This document shows, in pieces, positions 35,101 to 43,049 of a DNA stretch of 64,000 bases. This DNA comes from an uncultured Collinsella sp. (GTDB taxonomy: Bacteria > Actinomycetota > Coriobacteriia > Coriobacteriales > Coriobacteriaceae). Below the pieces are notes generated by a model. The model searched no databases and had not been told where the DNA came from. It saw nothing but the letters and a program-made list of their open reading frames with translations. The first letter of the stretch is position 1. Each line of letters opens with the position of its first letter. The stretch covers positions 9,252 to 73,251 of the forward strand of contig CAUDVX010000006.1 of NCBI GenBank assembly GCA_958452935.1, in the 5' to 3' direction. Both the position numbers and the translations under genes were made by a program.

Positions 35101-35511
35101 ATGAAGCAAACGCAGGCAACCCGCCGTCTGGGCGAGCAGCTTCGCGAGAAGCTCGGTTATATCCTGCTCTTTGAGGTTTTTGATCCGCGTCTCGACCTGG
35201 TCACCCTGACCGCGGTCGAGGTCGCGGTGGACCGTTCGTTCGCGCGCGTGTACGTGTCGTGCGACGCGAGCCGCTACGAGGAGGTCATGGAGGCGCTTGC
35301 CAGCGCCAAGGGGCGCATCCGTAGCCTGTTGGCCCGCTCGCTCGATTGGCGCGTCACGCCCGAGCTCGATTTTCGCATCGATCGCTCGACCGATGAGGCC
35401 GAGCGCATCACGCGCGCGCTGGAAAACGTTCCCGCCACGCTTGCGATCGAAAAGGACGAGGACGGCTATCCTATAGCGGATGCCGCCCAGGAGGCAGCTT
35501 TAGATGAGTAA
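35101..35511 (+). CDS. rbfA: Ribosome-binding factor A
   Basis: This 136-residue KH-type protein acts in 30S maturation and cold adaptation. Family segments: RRLGEQLREKLGYIL at the start, DPRLDLVTLTAVEVAVDRSF with the AxG kink region, and TPELDFRIDRSTDEAERI near the C-terminus. It starts 11 bases after infB and overlaps the next gene by eight bases, consistent with one long transcript. Confidence 0.93.
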   Translation: MKQTQATRRLGEQLREKLGYILLFEVFDPRLDLVTLTAVEVAVDRSFARVYVSCDASRYEEVMEALASAKGRIRSLLARSLDWRVTPELDFRIDRSTDEAERITRALENVPATLAIEKDEDGYPIADAAQEAALDE

Positions 35512-36547
35512 TTCCGCCGACCTCGCATCGAGCGAGTCTGCAGATATTCAGCGACGCATCCTCGAGCTCATCGAGGATGCGTCCTCCATTGCGATTTCGG
35601 GACATACGTCTCCCGATGGCGACGCCCTGGGCTCCGTGCTGGGTCTGGGCTTATCGCTTATGAAGTTTTTCCCCAACAAGGACATTGCCCTGCTGCTGGC
35701 AGACGATGACCCGGTTCCGCGCATCTACCGCTTTATGGAGGGCGCCGACCGTCTGGTGCCGGCATCTGCGTATACCGGCAATCCGGACCTGTTCATCTCG
35801 GTGGACGTGCCGGTCGTCGAGCGTCTGAACAACTCCGCCGAGGTGCTCCGCCGCTCGTCGCATGTGGTGTGCTTCGATCACCATCCGGCGCGCGAGGAAT
35901 TTGCCGAGCTGAGCTTGAGGTGCGTCGGCGCCGCGGCCTGCGCCATGATCATCGACCGCTTTTTGGATAATTGCGGCATTGTGGCTCGCAACGGTGTCGC
36001 GACCTGCCTGCTGTGCGGCCTGGTGACCGATACCGGTCGTTTTCAGTACCAAAACGCCGATGCCGCTGCGTTCCATGCCGCCTCGCGCCTGGTCGCGCAC
36101 GGTGCCGATCCCGCGCGTGTTGCACTCGAGGTCTACCAGAGCATGCGCGTAGAGTTCTTGCATCTCAAGTCCATCGTTATGGGCCGTATCAAGACAGTGG
36201 CGCACGGTCGCGTGGCATATAGTTATGCGTACCAGAGCGACCTCGAGGCCTGCGGCGTCACCTCGGATGAATGTGACGGTCTGGTCGATGTGGTGCGCTC
36301 GGTGATGGGTGTGGAGGTCTGCCTGTTCCTGAAGGGCATTGAGGGCGATACCAAGGTGCGCGGTAACCTGCGCTCCAAGGGTGACCTCGATGTGTCCGAG
36401 ATCGCTGCCAACTTTGGCGGTGGCGGGCATCATGCCGCCGCCGGCTTTTCCAACAACGGAACGATTCGCGAGACGCTCGCCGTGGCACTTCCCATGCTGG
36501 CCGAGCTGGTAGGGGAGGATCCCGCTTCGGTGACCGTCGAGCTCTAA
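35504..36547 (+). CDS. nrnA: DHH-family phosphoesterase (NrnA-like)
   Basis: This 347-residue enzyme is predicted to degrade nanoRNA and to hydrolyse pAp. The DHH motifs are visible: SGHTSPDGDALGSVLGL (about 32-48), SVDVPVVERL, the DHH core CFDHHPA, and the DHHA1 glycine motif GGGGHHAAAGF. The place between rbfA and truB is standard in Gram-positive operons. A role for a cyclic dinucleotide substrate, as in the related GdpP, is less likely because there is no membrane or PAS domain. Confidence 0.92.
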   Translation: MSNSADLASSESADIQRRILELIEDASSIAISGHTSPDGDALGSVLGLGLSLMKFFPNKDIALLLADDDPVPRIYRFMEGADRLVPASAYTGNPDLFISVDVPVVERLNNSAEVLRRSSHVVCFDHHPAREEFAELSLRCVGAAACAMIIDRFLDNCGIVARNGVATCLLCGLVTDTGRFQYQNADAAAFHAASRLVAHGADPARVALEVYQSMRVEFLHLKSIVMGRIKTVAHGRVAYSYAYQSDLEACGVTSDECDGLVDVVRSVMGVEVCLFLKGIEGDTKVRGNLRSKGDLDVSEIAANFGGGGHHAAAGFSNNGTIRETLAVALPMLAELVGEDPASVTVEL

Positions 36548-36562
36548 CATTTTGGATGGTAC

Positions 36563-37495
36563 ATGGCTCGTCGTACGCCTTCTCAATTGAATATGCTGCT
36601 CGCCGTCGATAAGCCGGTGGGCTGTACGTCCCACGACGTGGTATCGCAGTGCCGACGCGCCCTCCATGAGCGACGCGTCGGCCATGCCGGTACGCTCGAC
36701 CCCATGGCCTCGGGTGTCATGGTGGTGGGCGTGGGCCAGGCGACCCGTCTGCTGGGCATGCTAACCCTCGATACCAAAAGTTATGTCGCCGACATTACGT
36801 TTGGTGTCGAGACCAATACCGATGACGCGGAGGGCGAGGCCGTCCGCACGGTGCCCGTTGCCCCCGAGCTGCGCGATCTCGCTTACGCCCGTGAGCAGCT
36901 CGCCGCTATGCTTGGCCCGCAGATGCAGGTGCCGCCGGCGTTTTCGGCCATCTCGGTCAATGGCGTTCGCGCCTATAAGAGTGCTCGCGAGGGCAATGCG
37001 GTAGACTTGCCCCCGCGCCCCGTCGAGGTCTATGCCGCCGACCTGATCGCCGTGAGCGGCGAGGGCGAAACGTGCGTCTGGACCGTGGCGTTTTCGGTAA
37101 GCAAGGGCACCTACATTCGCGCGCTCGCTCGCGATCTTGGTCGCGCCTGCGATAGTGCTGCGCATATTTCCGCGCTGCGTCGTACGGCCTCCGGCGTTGT
37201 TTCCATTGGCGCCTGTCATGCGGTAGAGGAGCTCTCTGCCGAGTCCGCTGCCGGTTTCGCTCTGGATCCCATCGCCGCCCTTGGTGCCACGCGTGTCGAT
37301 TTGCCGGGAAATCTTGCAGACGACCTGCTTTGTGGTCGCCGCATTCCCATTGAACGTGCGCTTGCGGACTTCGATGCGTCGAAGGCGCCGTTCGCGCTCG
37401 TGCTCGATGGTGGATTGAAGGCGCTTGCTCGAATCGAGGGCGGCCGCTTTGTGATGGAGCATGTCTTTCCGCAGGCGATCGGCGGTGTTCGATGA
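36563..37495 (+). CDS. truB: tRNA pseudouridine-55 synthase
   Basis: This 310-residue enzyme forms pseudouridine 55 in the T-loop of tRNAs. The catalytic aspartate lies in VGHAGTLDPMASGVMV (about residues 38-53), after DKPVGCTSHDVV. SKGTYIRALARDLG and the C-terminal PUA-like part follow. Its stop overlaps the ATG of ribF (ATGA), a standard coupling. Confidence 0.95.
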   Translation: MARRTPSQLNMLLAVDKPVGCTSHDVVSQCRRALHERRVGHAGTLDPMASGVMVVGVGQATRLLGMLTLDTKSYVADITFGVETNTDDAEGEAVRTVPVAPELRDLAYAREQLAAMLGPQMQVPPAFSAISVNGVRAYKSAREGNAVDLPPRPVEVYAADLIAVSGEGETCVWTVAFSVSKGTYIRALARDLGRACDSAAHISALRRTASGVVSIGACHAVEELSAESAAGFALDPIAALGATRVDLPGNLADDLLCGRRIPIERALADFDASKAPFALVLDGGLKALARIEGGRFVMEHVFPQAIGGVR

Positions 37496-38499
37496 TGCTG
37501 GCGCCCCACGAGCTCGCGCGTATCTTTTTCGCGGGTGAGTTGGACGAGGCCCGTATCGTTTTTGCCGATGCATTTGATGGGTGCGAGTTCTTGGGTGCCG
37601 CGTCGATCGCCATTGGCGTGTTTGATGGTGTACATCGTGGGCACCGAGAGCTGATTGACGCGGTTGTTCGCGATGCGCATGATCACGGCAGCAAAGCGGT
37701 CGTGATCACCTTCGATCCTGATCCGGACGTTGTGGTGAGCCCTTCGCCCGCTCAAAAATTGATGACGACGGCTGACCGCCTGCATGCTCTGGCTCAAACC
37801 GGGGTCGATGCGGTGGTGGCCGTTCCCTTTACGCCCGCCGTGGCGGCACTCGACCATGTCGGGTTTCTGGCGTTGTTGTCGCGCGTTGTCGACATTCGCT
37901 CCATTCGTGTCGGCAGCGACTTTAGGCTCGGCCGCGGCGGCGCTTCGGGCGTTGCCGAGATGCGCGCCTGGGGCACTGAGCGTGGGGTTGACGTTTACGG
38001 TCACGACCTGCTCTGCGTTAACGGGCAGACCATCTGCGCCACGCGTATCCGCCATGAGCTGGGCCAGGGTCATGTGGAGCTGGCTGCCGAGCTTCTCGGC
38101 CGTCCCTATATGCTGCGCGGCGTTGTGGCGGCTGGCCGTCACGAGGGCTCCGACATGGGCTTTCCCACGGCAAACATCCAGGTGCCCGACGGCATCCAGG
38201 TGCCTGCTGATGGCGTCTACGAGGGCCTGGTGCTGGTCGACGATACCGTATGGCCTGCTGCCGTTAACGTCGGCCTGCCGCCGACCTATGCCGATGATGT
38301 CGCCTCGGCGCATCTCGAGGCCAACTTGATCGGCTATGCGGGCGACCTGTATGGCGCATCGGTGTCGCTGGCGTTTACGCGCTGGCTGCGTCCGTCTCGC
38401 GTGTTCGATTCCCTGGACGAGTTGATCGCGACCGTCGAGGGTAATATCGACGATATCCGTCATAACTTGGGTGAGCAGGGGGTGAGCATCCGTGATTAG
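37492..38499 (+). CDS. ribF: Bifunctional riboflavin kinase / FAD synthetase
   Basis: This 335-residue enzyme makes FMN and FAD from riboflavin. The N-terminal adenylyltransferase domain has IGVFDGVHRGHRELI (about 40-54) and ITFDPDPD. The RFK domain has the GSDMGFPTANI motif near 221-231 and the closing LRPSRVFDSLDEL. ATG 37492 (or the adjacent ATG 37495) overlaps truB. The last bases overlap the GTG start of dnaG. Confidence 0.94.
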   Translation: MMLAPHELARIFFAGELDEARIVFADAFDGCEFLGAASIAIGVFDGVHRGHRELIDAVVRDAHDHGSKAVVITFDPDPDVVVSPSPAQKLMTTADRLHALAQTGVDAVVAVPFTPAVAALDHVGFLALLSRVVDIRSIRVGSDFRLGRGGASGVAEMRAWGTERGVDVYGHDLLCVNGQTICATRIRHELGQGHVELAAELLGRPYMLRGVVAAGRHEGSDMGFPTANIQVPDGIQVPADGVYEGLVLVDDTVWPAAVNVGLPPTYADDVASAHLEANLIGYAGDLYGASVSLAFTRWLRPSRVFDSLDELIATVEGNIDDIRHNLGEQGVSIRD

Positions 38500-40621
38500 C
38501 GATGAAGAAAAAGATCAGGTACGCGCGGCGTCGGACCTGGTTGCCATCGTGCAGGAAACGGTTGAGCTCAAGCCTCGCGGCCATGAGTTTTGGGGATGCT
38601 GCCCGTTTCATGGCGAAAAGACCCCATCGTTTCACATTATCCCTGCTACGCAGGTGTGGCACTGCTTTGGCTGCGGCGAGGGCGGCGACGTCTTTACCTA
38701 TATCATGAAGCGCGAGAACCTGAGTTTTCCCGAGTCGATCCGCTATTTGGCTGATCGTGCGGGCATCGAGCTGCACGATACCGGTGCGCAGCGCGATCGC
38801 GGCACCAAGCGTGCTCGCATCTATGACCTGTGCGCCGAGACGGCTCAGTTCTACCACACCATGCTTATGCGCGGTAAGGACAGCCGTCCGCGCGAGTACT
38901 TTGCCAGTCGTGGCATGGGCGGAGATGTCTGTCGCCGCTACTGCCTGGGCTTTGCGCCGGGTCGCAACGCGCTGGTTTCGCATCTGTCTCAAGCAGGCTT
39001 TACCCCGCAGGAGATGATCGACGCCAACGTGGCCGTGAGCCGCGGGCGCGGACAGCTCGCGGACCGCTTTTACGACCGTGTGATGTTTCCCATCTTTGAT
39101 GAGCAGGGTCACAATATCGCCTTTGGCGGGCGCATCATGGGCGATGGTCAGCCTAAGTACCTCAACACCGCCGAGACGAGCGTGTTCCATAAAAAGCGAA
39201 ACCTCTACGGCTTTAACTGGGCCAAGGAGTTTATCGTCGCGCAGGATACCGCCATCGTGGTGGAGGGCTATACCGACTGCATCGCCTGCTGGGAGGCAGG
39301 GATCAAAAACGTCGTCGCCACGCTGGGCACAGCGCTGACGGAACATCACGTTAAGACACTCACCCGTTTTGCCAAGCGCATTGTATATATGTTCGATGGC
39401 GACGCTGCCGGTCAAAAGGCTGCCCGTCGCGCGATTCAGTTTATCGAGCAGGATTCGATGGACCTTCGTTGCGTGGTGCTTCCCGACGGCAACGACCCCA
39501 TGGAGTTCATCACGGCGCATGGCGGCCAGGAACTTCAGGCGCGCATTGACGCGGCCGAGCCCCTCATGGACTTTGTCTATCGTTCGCTGCAGGAGTCGAG
39601 CGACATTACCACGCCGGGCGGTCGCGCCAAAGCGCTCGAGGACGCGCTGACGCTCATCTACCCGCTGCGTGACAGTTATATGATCGACACGTACTTTATC
39701 CAGATTGCGGATCTGCTGGGTTTGGACCTGGAGACCGTGCGTGCGAGCTCCGGCCGTGTGTTTCGCGATGTCGCCAAGCGTGAGGATGCGGAGCGACGTC
39801 GTGAGCAGAGCTACGAACGTCAACGCGCGCAAGCCGAGCGCGCGGGCGGTTCACAGGGACGAAGTTCGGGCGGCGGTGCGGCCGGTGCGCGCAGTGCCGG
39901 TCGCGGTGCCTGGGCCGCGGGCGCGACGCCGCCGGTGTCCGCACCGGTCGAGGAGGACCCGTACGACTACGTTCCGCTTGATGCCTATGGGGCAGCGCCG
40001 GTGGAGGTCGACGAGGATCTGCCGCCAATCGATGTGCCAGCGGGGATGGAAAGCGCGGCACCCGTTGCCGATAGCTCAAGTGCGGCGGCAGCTCCGTCGA
40101 TGCCGATTGTTTTGACCGATTTGGAGCGGAAATCCCTGGCGGGGGAGCGCGAGCTGCTGACGATGCTCACGAGCTACCCCGATCTGTTCCGCACGTATGC
40201 CGATCGTATTTGTTCTATCGAGTGGGTTGACCCGCGCCACGAGTCCATTGCGTGGGCTGTGCTGGCAACGCCGCCGGGAACCGATCCTGCGGCATGCATG
40301 GATGCGGCGCGCGCGGTGTGTCCCGAGGCGGCATCGCTTGTCAGCGCCGGGCGCATCTCGGCAACGAGTAAGCACCCGACCGAGACGAACATCGTCTTTA
40401 TGCTCGATACGCTCGAGCTCTACACCATCAAACGTCGCATGCGAGCCGCGCAGGCCAAGTTGCGTCAGGACCGTTCACTCGACGATGAGGCCCGTCGCGT
40501 GCTGACTATGCAGGCGGTGCAAGATTCACAGCGCCAGCGCGAGCTCCAAAAGTCGATCGGTGGCGTGGCCGACCCGTTCCGTTTGATCGGTTTGGAGACC
40601 GCAGGTGCCGATCAGGCCTAG
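38492..40621 (+). CDS. dnaG: DNA primase
   Basis: This 709-residue primase lays RNA primers at the replication fork. The CHC2 zinc finger is CCPFHGEKTPSF ... WHCFGCGEGGD. The N-terminal catalytic domain and TOPRIM follow (VVEGYTDCIACWEAGI, MFDGDAAGQKAARRAI). A low-complexity Gly/Ser/Arg-rich linker (about 425-480) precedes a helicase-binding C-terminal domain. GTG 38492 overlaps ribF. The dnaG then rpoD order is the classic macromolecular-synthesis arrangement, here separated by 110 bases. Confidence 0.96.
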   Translation: MISDEEKDQVRAASDLVAIVQETVELKPRGHEFWGCCPFHGEKTPSFHIIPATQVWHCFGCGEGGDVFTYIMKRENLSFPESIRYLADRAGIELHDTGAQRDRGTKRARIYDLCAETAQFYHTMLMRGKDSRPREYFASRGMGGDVCRRYCLGFAPGRNALVSHLSQAGFTPQEMIDANVAVSRGRGQLADRFYDRVMFPIFDEQGHNIAFGGRIMGDGQPKYLNTAETSVFHKKRNLYGFNWAKEFIVAQDTAIVVEGYTDCIACWEAGIKNVVATLGTALTEHHVKTLTRFAKRIVYMFDGDAAGQKAARRAIQFIEQDSMDLRCVVLPDGNDPMEFITAHGGQELQARIDAAEPLMDFVYRSLQESSDITTPGGRAKALEDALTLIYPLRDSYMIDTYFIQIADLLGLDLETVRASSGRVFRDVAKREDAERRREQSYERQRAQAERAGGSQGRSSGGGAAGARSAGRGAWAAGATPPVSAPVEEDPYDYVPLDAYGAAPVEVDEDLPPIDVPAGMESAAPVADSSSAAAAPSMPIVLTDLERKSLAGERELLTMLTSYPDLFRTYADRICSIEWVDPRHESIAWAVLATPPGTDPAACMDAARAVCPEAASLVSAGRISATSKHPTETNIVFMLDTLELYTIKRRMRAAQAKLRQDRSLDDEARRVLTMQAVQDSQRQRELQKSIGGVADPFRLIGLETAGADQA

Positions 40622-40731
40622 ATGTTGTGGTCAACCAGCGTATTCTCGCCTATATCCTGTCTTTATTTTGGGTATAGACGTCTTTGTGTGTGCTAAAGTA
40701 TTGAGTCCTGTGGACTACGAAGGGAGAATCT

Positions 40732-42072
40732 GTGCCAAAAAAGACTGAGAGCACGGGTACATGGCTGGAATCCTACGTTGCAAAGCTCATGGGCAACGGC
40801 TCAAACAGGACTTCGGTAACCGAGGACGAGATTCAGGTCGCCCTGAAGGATATCGATGTCTCTGATGAGCAGCTCAACGCGGTGTATTCCGCGCTGCGCA
40901 ACAGCGGCATCCAGATTATCTCCGCGAGCGGAAACGACGACGCCCCGATGGACGTCGACGATGACGATAACGATACCGACGATTTCGACGATGACGAGCA
41001 CGATTCCGGCTCGCTCGACGATCACGAGCTTAAGATGGCCCGCCAGGCCGATGCCGAGATGGGCTCTTCCAAGAGCAAGAAGAAGCGCACCGTGCGCACG
41101 TCTCGTTCGCGTTCGCGCGTGCGCGGCATCGATGCCTCCACGGTGATGCTGACCGGCGACCCGGTTCGTATGTACCTCAAGGAGATCGGTAAGGTCGACC
41201 TGCTGACCGCATCTGAAGAGGTCGATCTGGCCATGAAGATCGAGGCCGGTCTCGAGGCTACCGAGAAGCTCGAGGCTGCCGATGCAGGCGAGATCGAGCT
41301 CACCCGCGCCGAGATGCGTCGTCTTACGCGTATCGAGAACGTTGGTCTTGAGGCCAAGCAGGCGCTCATCAGCGCAAACCTGCGTCTGGTCGTCTCCATC
41401 GCCAAGCGCTATGTCGGCCGTGGCATGCTGTTCCTGGATCTGATCCAGGAGGGCAACCTCGGTCTGATCCGCGCCGTCGAGAAGTTCGACTACCAGAAGG
41501 GCTTCAAGTTCTCCACGTACGCCACGTGGTGGATCCGTCAGGCCATTACGCGCGCTATTGCCGACCAGGCCCGCACCATCCGTATTCCCGTGCACATGGT
41601 CGAGACCATCAACAAGCTCGTCCGCGTGCAGCGCCAGCTCCTCCAGGACCTGGGTCGCGACCCGACTCCCGAGGAGATCGGTGCCGAGATGGACATGAGC
41701 GCCGACCGCGTCCGCGAGATCCAGAAGATTTCGCAGGAGCCCGTGTCGCTCGAGACCCCGATCGGCGAGGAAGAGGATTCCCAGCTGGGCGACTTCATCG
41801 AGGACTCCCAGGCTATCGTTCCGCCCGATGCCGCCAGCTTCTCCATGCTGCAGGAGCAGCTCACCCAGGTGCTCGATTCGCTTGCCGATCGCGAGCGCAA
41901 GGTTATCGAGCTGCGCTTTGGCCTTGTCGACGGACATCCCCGCACGCTCGAGGAAGTCGGTCGCGAGTTTGGCGTCACGCGCGAGCGTATCCGCCAGATC
42001 GAGTCCAAGACCCTGGCCAAGCTCCGCCACCCGAGCCGTTCCAGCAAGCTCAAGGACTACATCGAAAGCTAG
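40732..42072 (+). CDS. rpoD: Primary sigma factor RpoD/SigA
   Basis: This 446-residue housekeeping sigma factor has an acidic low-complexity stretch (about 70-100, many Asp). Region 1.2 (DPVRMYLKEIGKVDLLT), region 2 (NLGLIRAVEKFDYQKGFKFS, TYATWWIRQAITRAIADQ), region 3 and region 4 (RTLEEVGREFGVTRERIRQ) follow. All core-binding and promoter-contact motifs are present, so it should read -10 TATAAT/-35 TTGACA boxes such as those seen in this window. It starts at GTG 40732 and ends at a hairpin terminator. Confidence 0.97.
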   Translation: MPKKTESTGTWLESYVAKLMGNGSNRTSVTEDEIQVALKDIDVSDEQLNAVYSALRNSGIQIISASGNDDAPMDVDDDDNDTDDFDDDEHDSGSLDDHELKMARQADAEMGSSKSKKKRTVRTSRSRSRVRGIDASTVMLTGDPVRMYLKEIGKVDLLTASEEVDLAMKIEAGLEATEKLEAADAGEIELTRAEMRRLTRIENVGLEAKQALISANLRLVVSIAKRYVGRGMLFLDLIQEGNLGLIRAVEKFDYQKGFKFSTYATWWIRQAITRAIADQARTIRIPVHMVETINKLVRVQRQLLQDLGRDPTPEEIGAEMDMSADRVREIQKISQEPVSLETPIGEEEDSQLGDFIEDSQAIVPPDAASFSMLQEQLTQVLDSLADRERKVIELRFGLVDGHPRTLEEVGREFGVTRERIRQIESKTLAKLRHPSRSSKLKDYIES

Positions 42073-42081
42073 TCAAGCAAG

Positions 42082-42115
42082 AAGCGCCCTCAAGCACATC
42101 CGCTTGGGGGCGCTT
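42082..42115 (+). terminator. Terminator of rpoD
   Basis: AAGCGCCCTCAAG pairs with CTTGGGGGCGCTT (one G-U) and an eight-base loop, nine bases after the rpoD stop. The trailing T-run is short. Confidence 0.8.
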
Positions 42116-42121
42116 TCATGT

Positions 42122-42202
42122 AGTCATTGGGGACGTTCTTAAACGACTAGTCGTTGGGGACGTTCTTGAATGACTAGTCGTTTAAGAACGTCCCCAATGA
42201 CT
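42122..42202. repeat. Perfect 31-bp inverted repeat built from TTGGGGACGTTCTT units
   Basis: The arm 42122-42152 (AGTCATTGGGGACGTTCTTA, continuing AACGACTAGTC) is exactly inverted at 42172-42202. The 19-base centre is a further partial copy of the same unit (GTTGGGGACGTTCTTGAAT), so the element is two direct units plus one inverted unit. It follows the rpoD terminator and precedes a tRNA promoter. A related palindrome lies at 62448-62477. Confidence 0.92.
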
Positions 42203-42229
42203 GGGTCGGAAAATTTCTTAAAAAAGTTC

Positions 42230-42257
42230 TTGCCCTTCGCCCAATCGTCCGTATAAT
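42230..42257 (+). promoter_or_regulatory. Promoter of the tRNA-Asn genes
   Basis: TTGCCC (42230-42235) and TATAAT (42252-42257) are 16 bases apart, with the first tRNA starting about 30 bases after the -10 box. Confidence 0.8.
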
Positions 42258-42287
42258 AAACTTCGTTGCTTGAGAGCACGCACCTAT

Positions 42288-42362
42288 TCCTCGGTAGCTC
42301 AATGGTAGAGCACGCGGCTGTTAACCGCGCTGTTGTAGGTTCGAGTCCTACCCGGGGAGCCA
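42288..42362 (+). tRNA. tRNA-Asn (anticodon GTT), copy 1
   Basis: Acceptor TCCTCGG pairs with CCGGGGA. The D-arm is AGCTC/GAGC, the anticodon loop is CTGTTAA with anticodon GTT, and the T-arm is GTAGGTTCGAGTCCTAC. CCA is encoded at 42360-42362. Confidence 0.97.
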
Positions 42363-42371
42363 GAATTTCTC

Positions 42372-42393
42372 AGCCCTTTCAGTTGGGCTTTTT
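42372..42393 (+). terminator. Short terminator between the two tRNA-Asn genes
   Basis: AGCCC-TTTCAGTT-GGGCT is followed by TTTT. It is a weak 5-bp hairpin that may act partially or serve in processing. Confidence 0.55.
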
Positions 42394-42396
42394 AAT

Positions 42397-42471
42397 TCCT
42401 CGGTAGCTCAATGGTAGAGCACGCGGCTGTTAACCGCGCTGTTGTAGGTTCGAGTCCTACCCGGGGAGCCA
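42397..42471 (+). tRNA. tRNA-Asn (anticodon GTT), copy 2
   Basis: This is identical to the copy 109 bases upstream over its whole length, including the encoded CCA and a few flanking bases (ATTCC before it), which points to recent tandem duplication. Confidence 0.97.
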
Positions 42472-42477
42472 GGTTGT

Positions 42478-42507
42478 AAAACCCGTCGCTTATGCGGCGG
42501 GTTTTTT
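42478..42507 (+). terminator. Terminator of the tRNA-Asn pair
   Basis: AAAACCCGTCGC pairs with GCGGCGGGTTTT (one G-U) across TTAT, ending in a run of T. Confidence 0.9.
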
Positions 42508-42665
42508 CATGCCGCGATCGCCGGTGGCGAACGTTACCGTATCAACATTTCGTGTCGAGGATATAATCGCGAACCCCGTGGCCTTAACATGGCGCGGTCG
42601 TTGTAAAATATTGGAATGATTGCTCCCACGACATGGTGCCGCGAGCACCAGAAAAGGAGATTCTT

Positions 42666-43022
42666 GTGTCTGAGACCATTAACGGCAGCCTGAGCGTCTC
42701 GAACGACGTTATTGCCGATATTGCCGGTTATGCCGCAATGACGTGCTATGGCGTCGTCGGTATGGCCGAACAGCTCCAGGGCGCCGAGAGCGTGCGTCTG
42801 CTTGCCGGCCAGCGCCTCCGCAAGGGCGTGCTTGTTTCCGCCGACGAGAACGGCCTCACGGTCGACCTTCACGTCGTGCTCGAGAACGGCGTCAACATGA
42901 AGTCCGTCTGCCACAATCTTTCGAGCTCCGTCGCCTTCACCCTGCAGGAGATCGCCCAGATCGATCCCGCCAGCCTTAAGATCGGCATTCACATCGACGC
43001 GCTCAAGAGCCGTCTGAACTAG
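42666..43022 (+). CDS. Asp23/Gls24 family protein (YloU-like)
   Basis: This 118-residue protein of the alkaline-shock family has VSNDVIADIAGYAAMTCYGVVG at its start (split here), then LTVDLHVVLENGVNMKSVC and the C-terminal SLKIGIHIDAL. By family knowledge these are membrane-associated envelope-stress proteins; the YloU branch lies before the DAK gene, as here. GTG 42666 is chosen because AAAGGAG lies seven bases upstream. Confidence 0.9.
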   Translation: MSETINGSLSVSNDVIADIAGYAAMTCYGVVGMAEQLQGAESVRLLAGQRLRKGVLVSADENGLTVDLHVVLENGVNMKSVCHNLSSSVAFTLQEIAQIDPASLKIGIHIDALKSRLN

Positions 43023-43049
43023 CATCCGAATACGGAGATTTCACCACTC

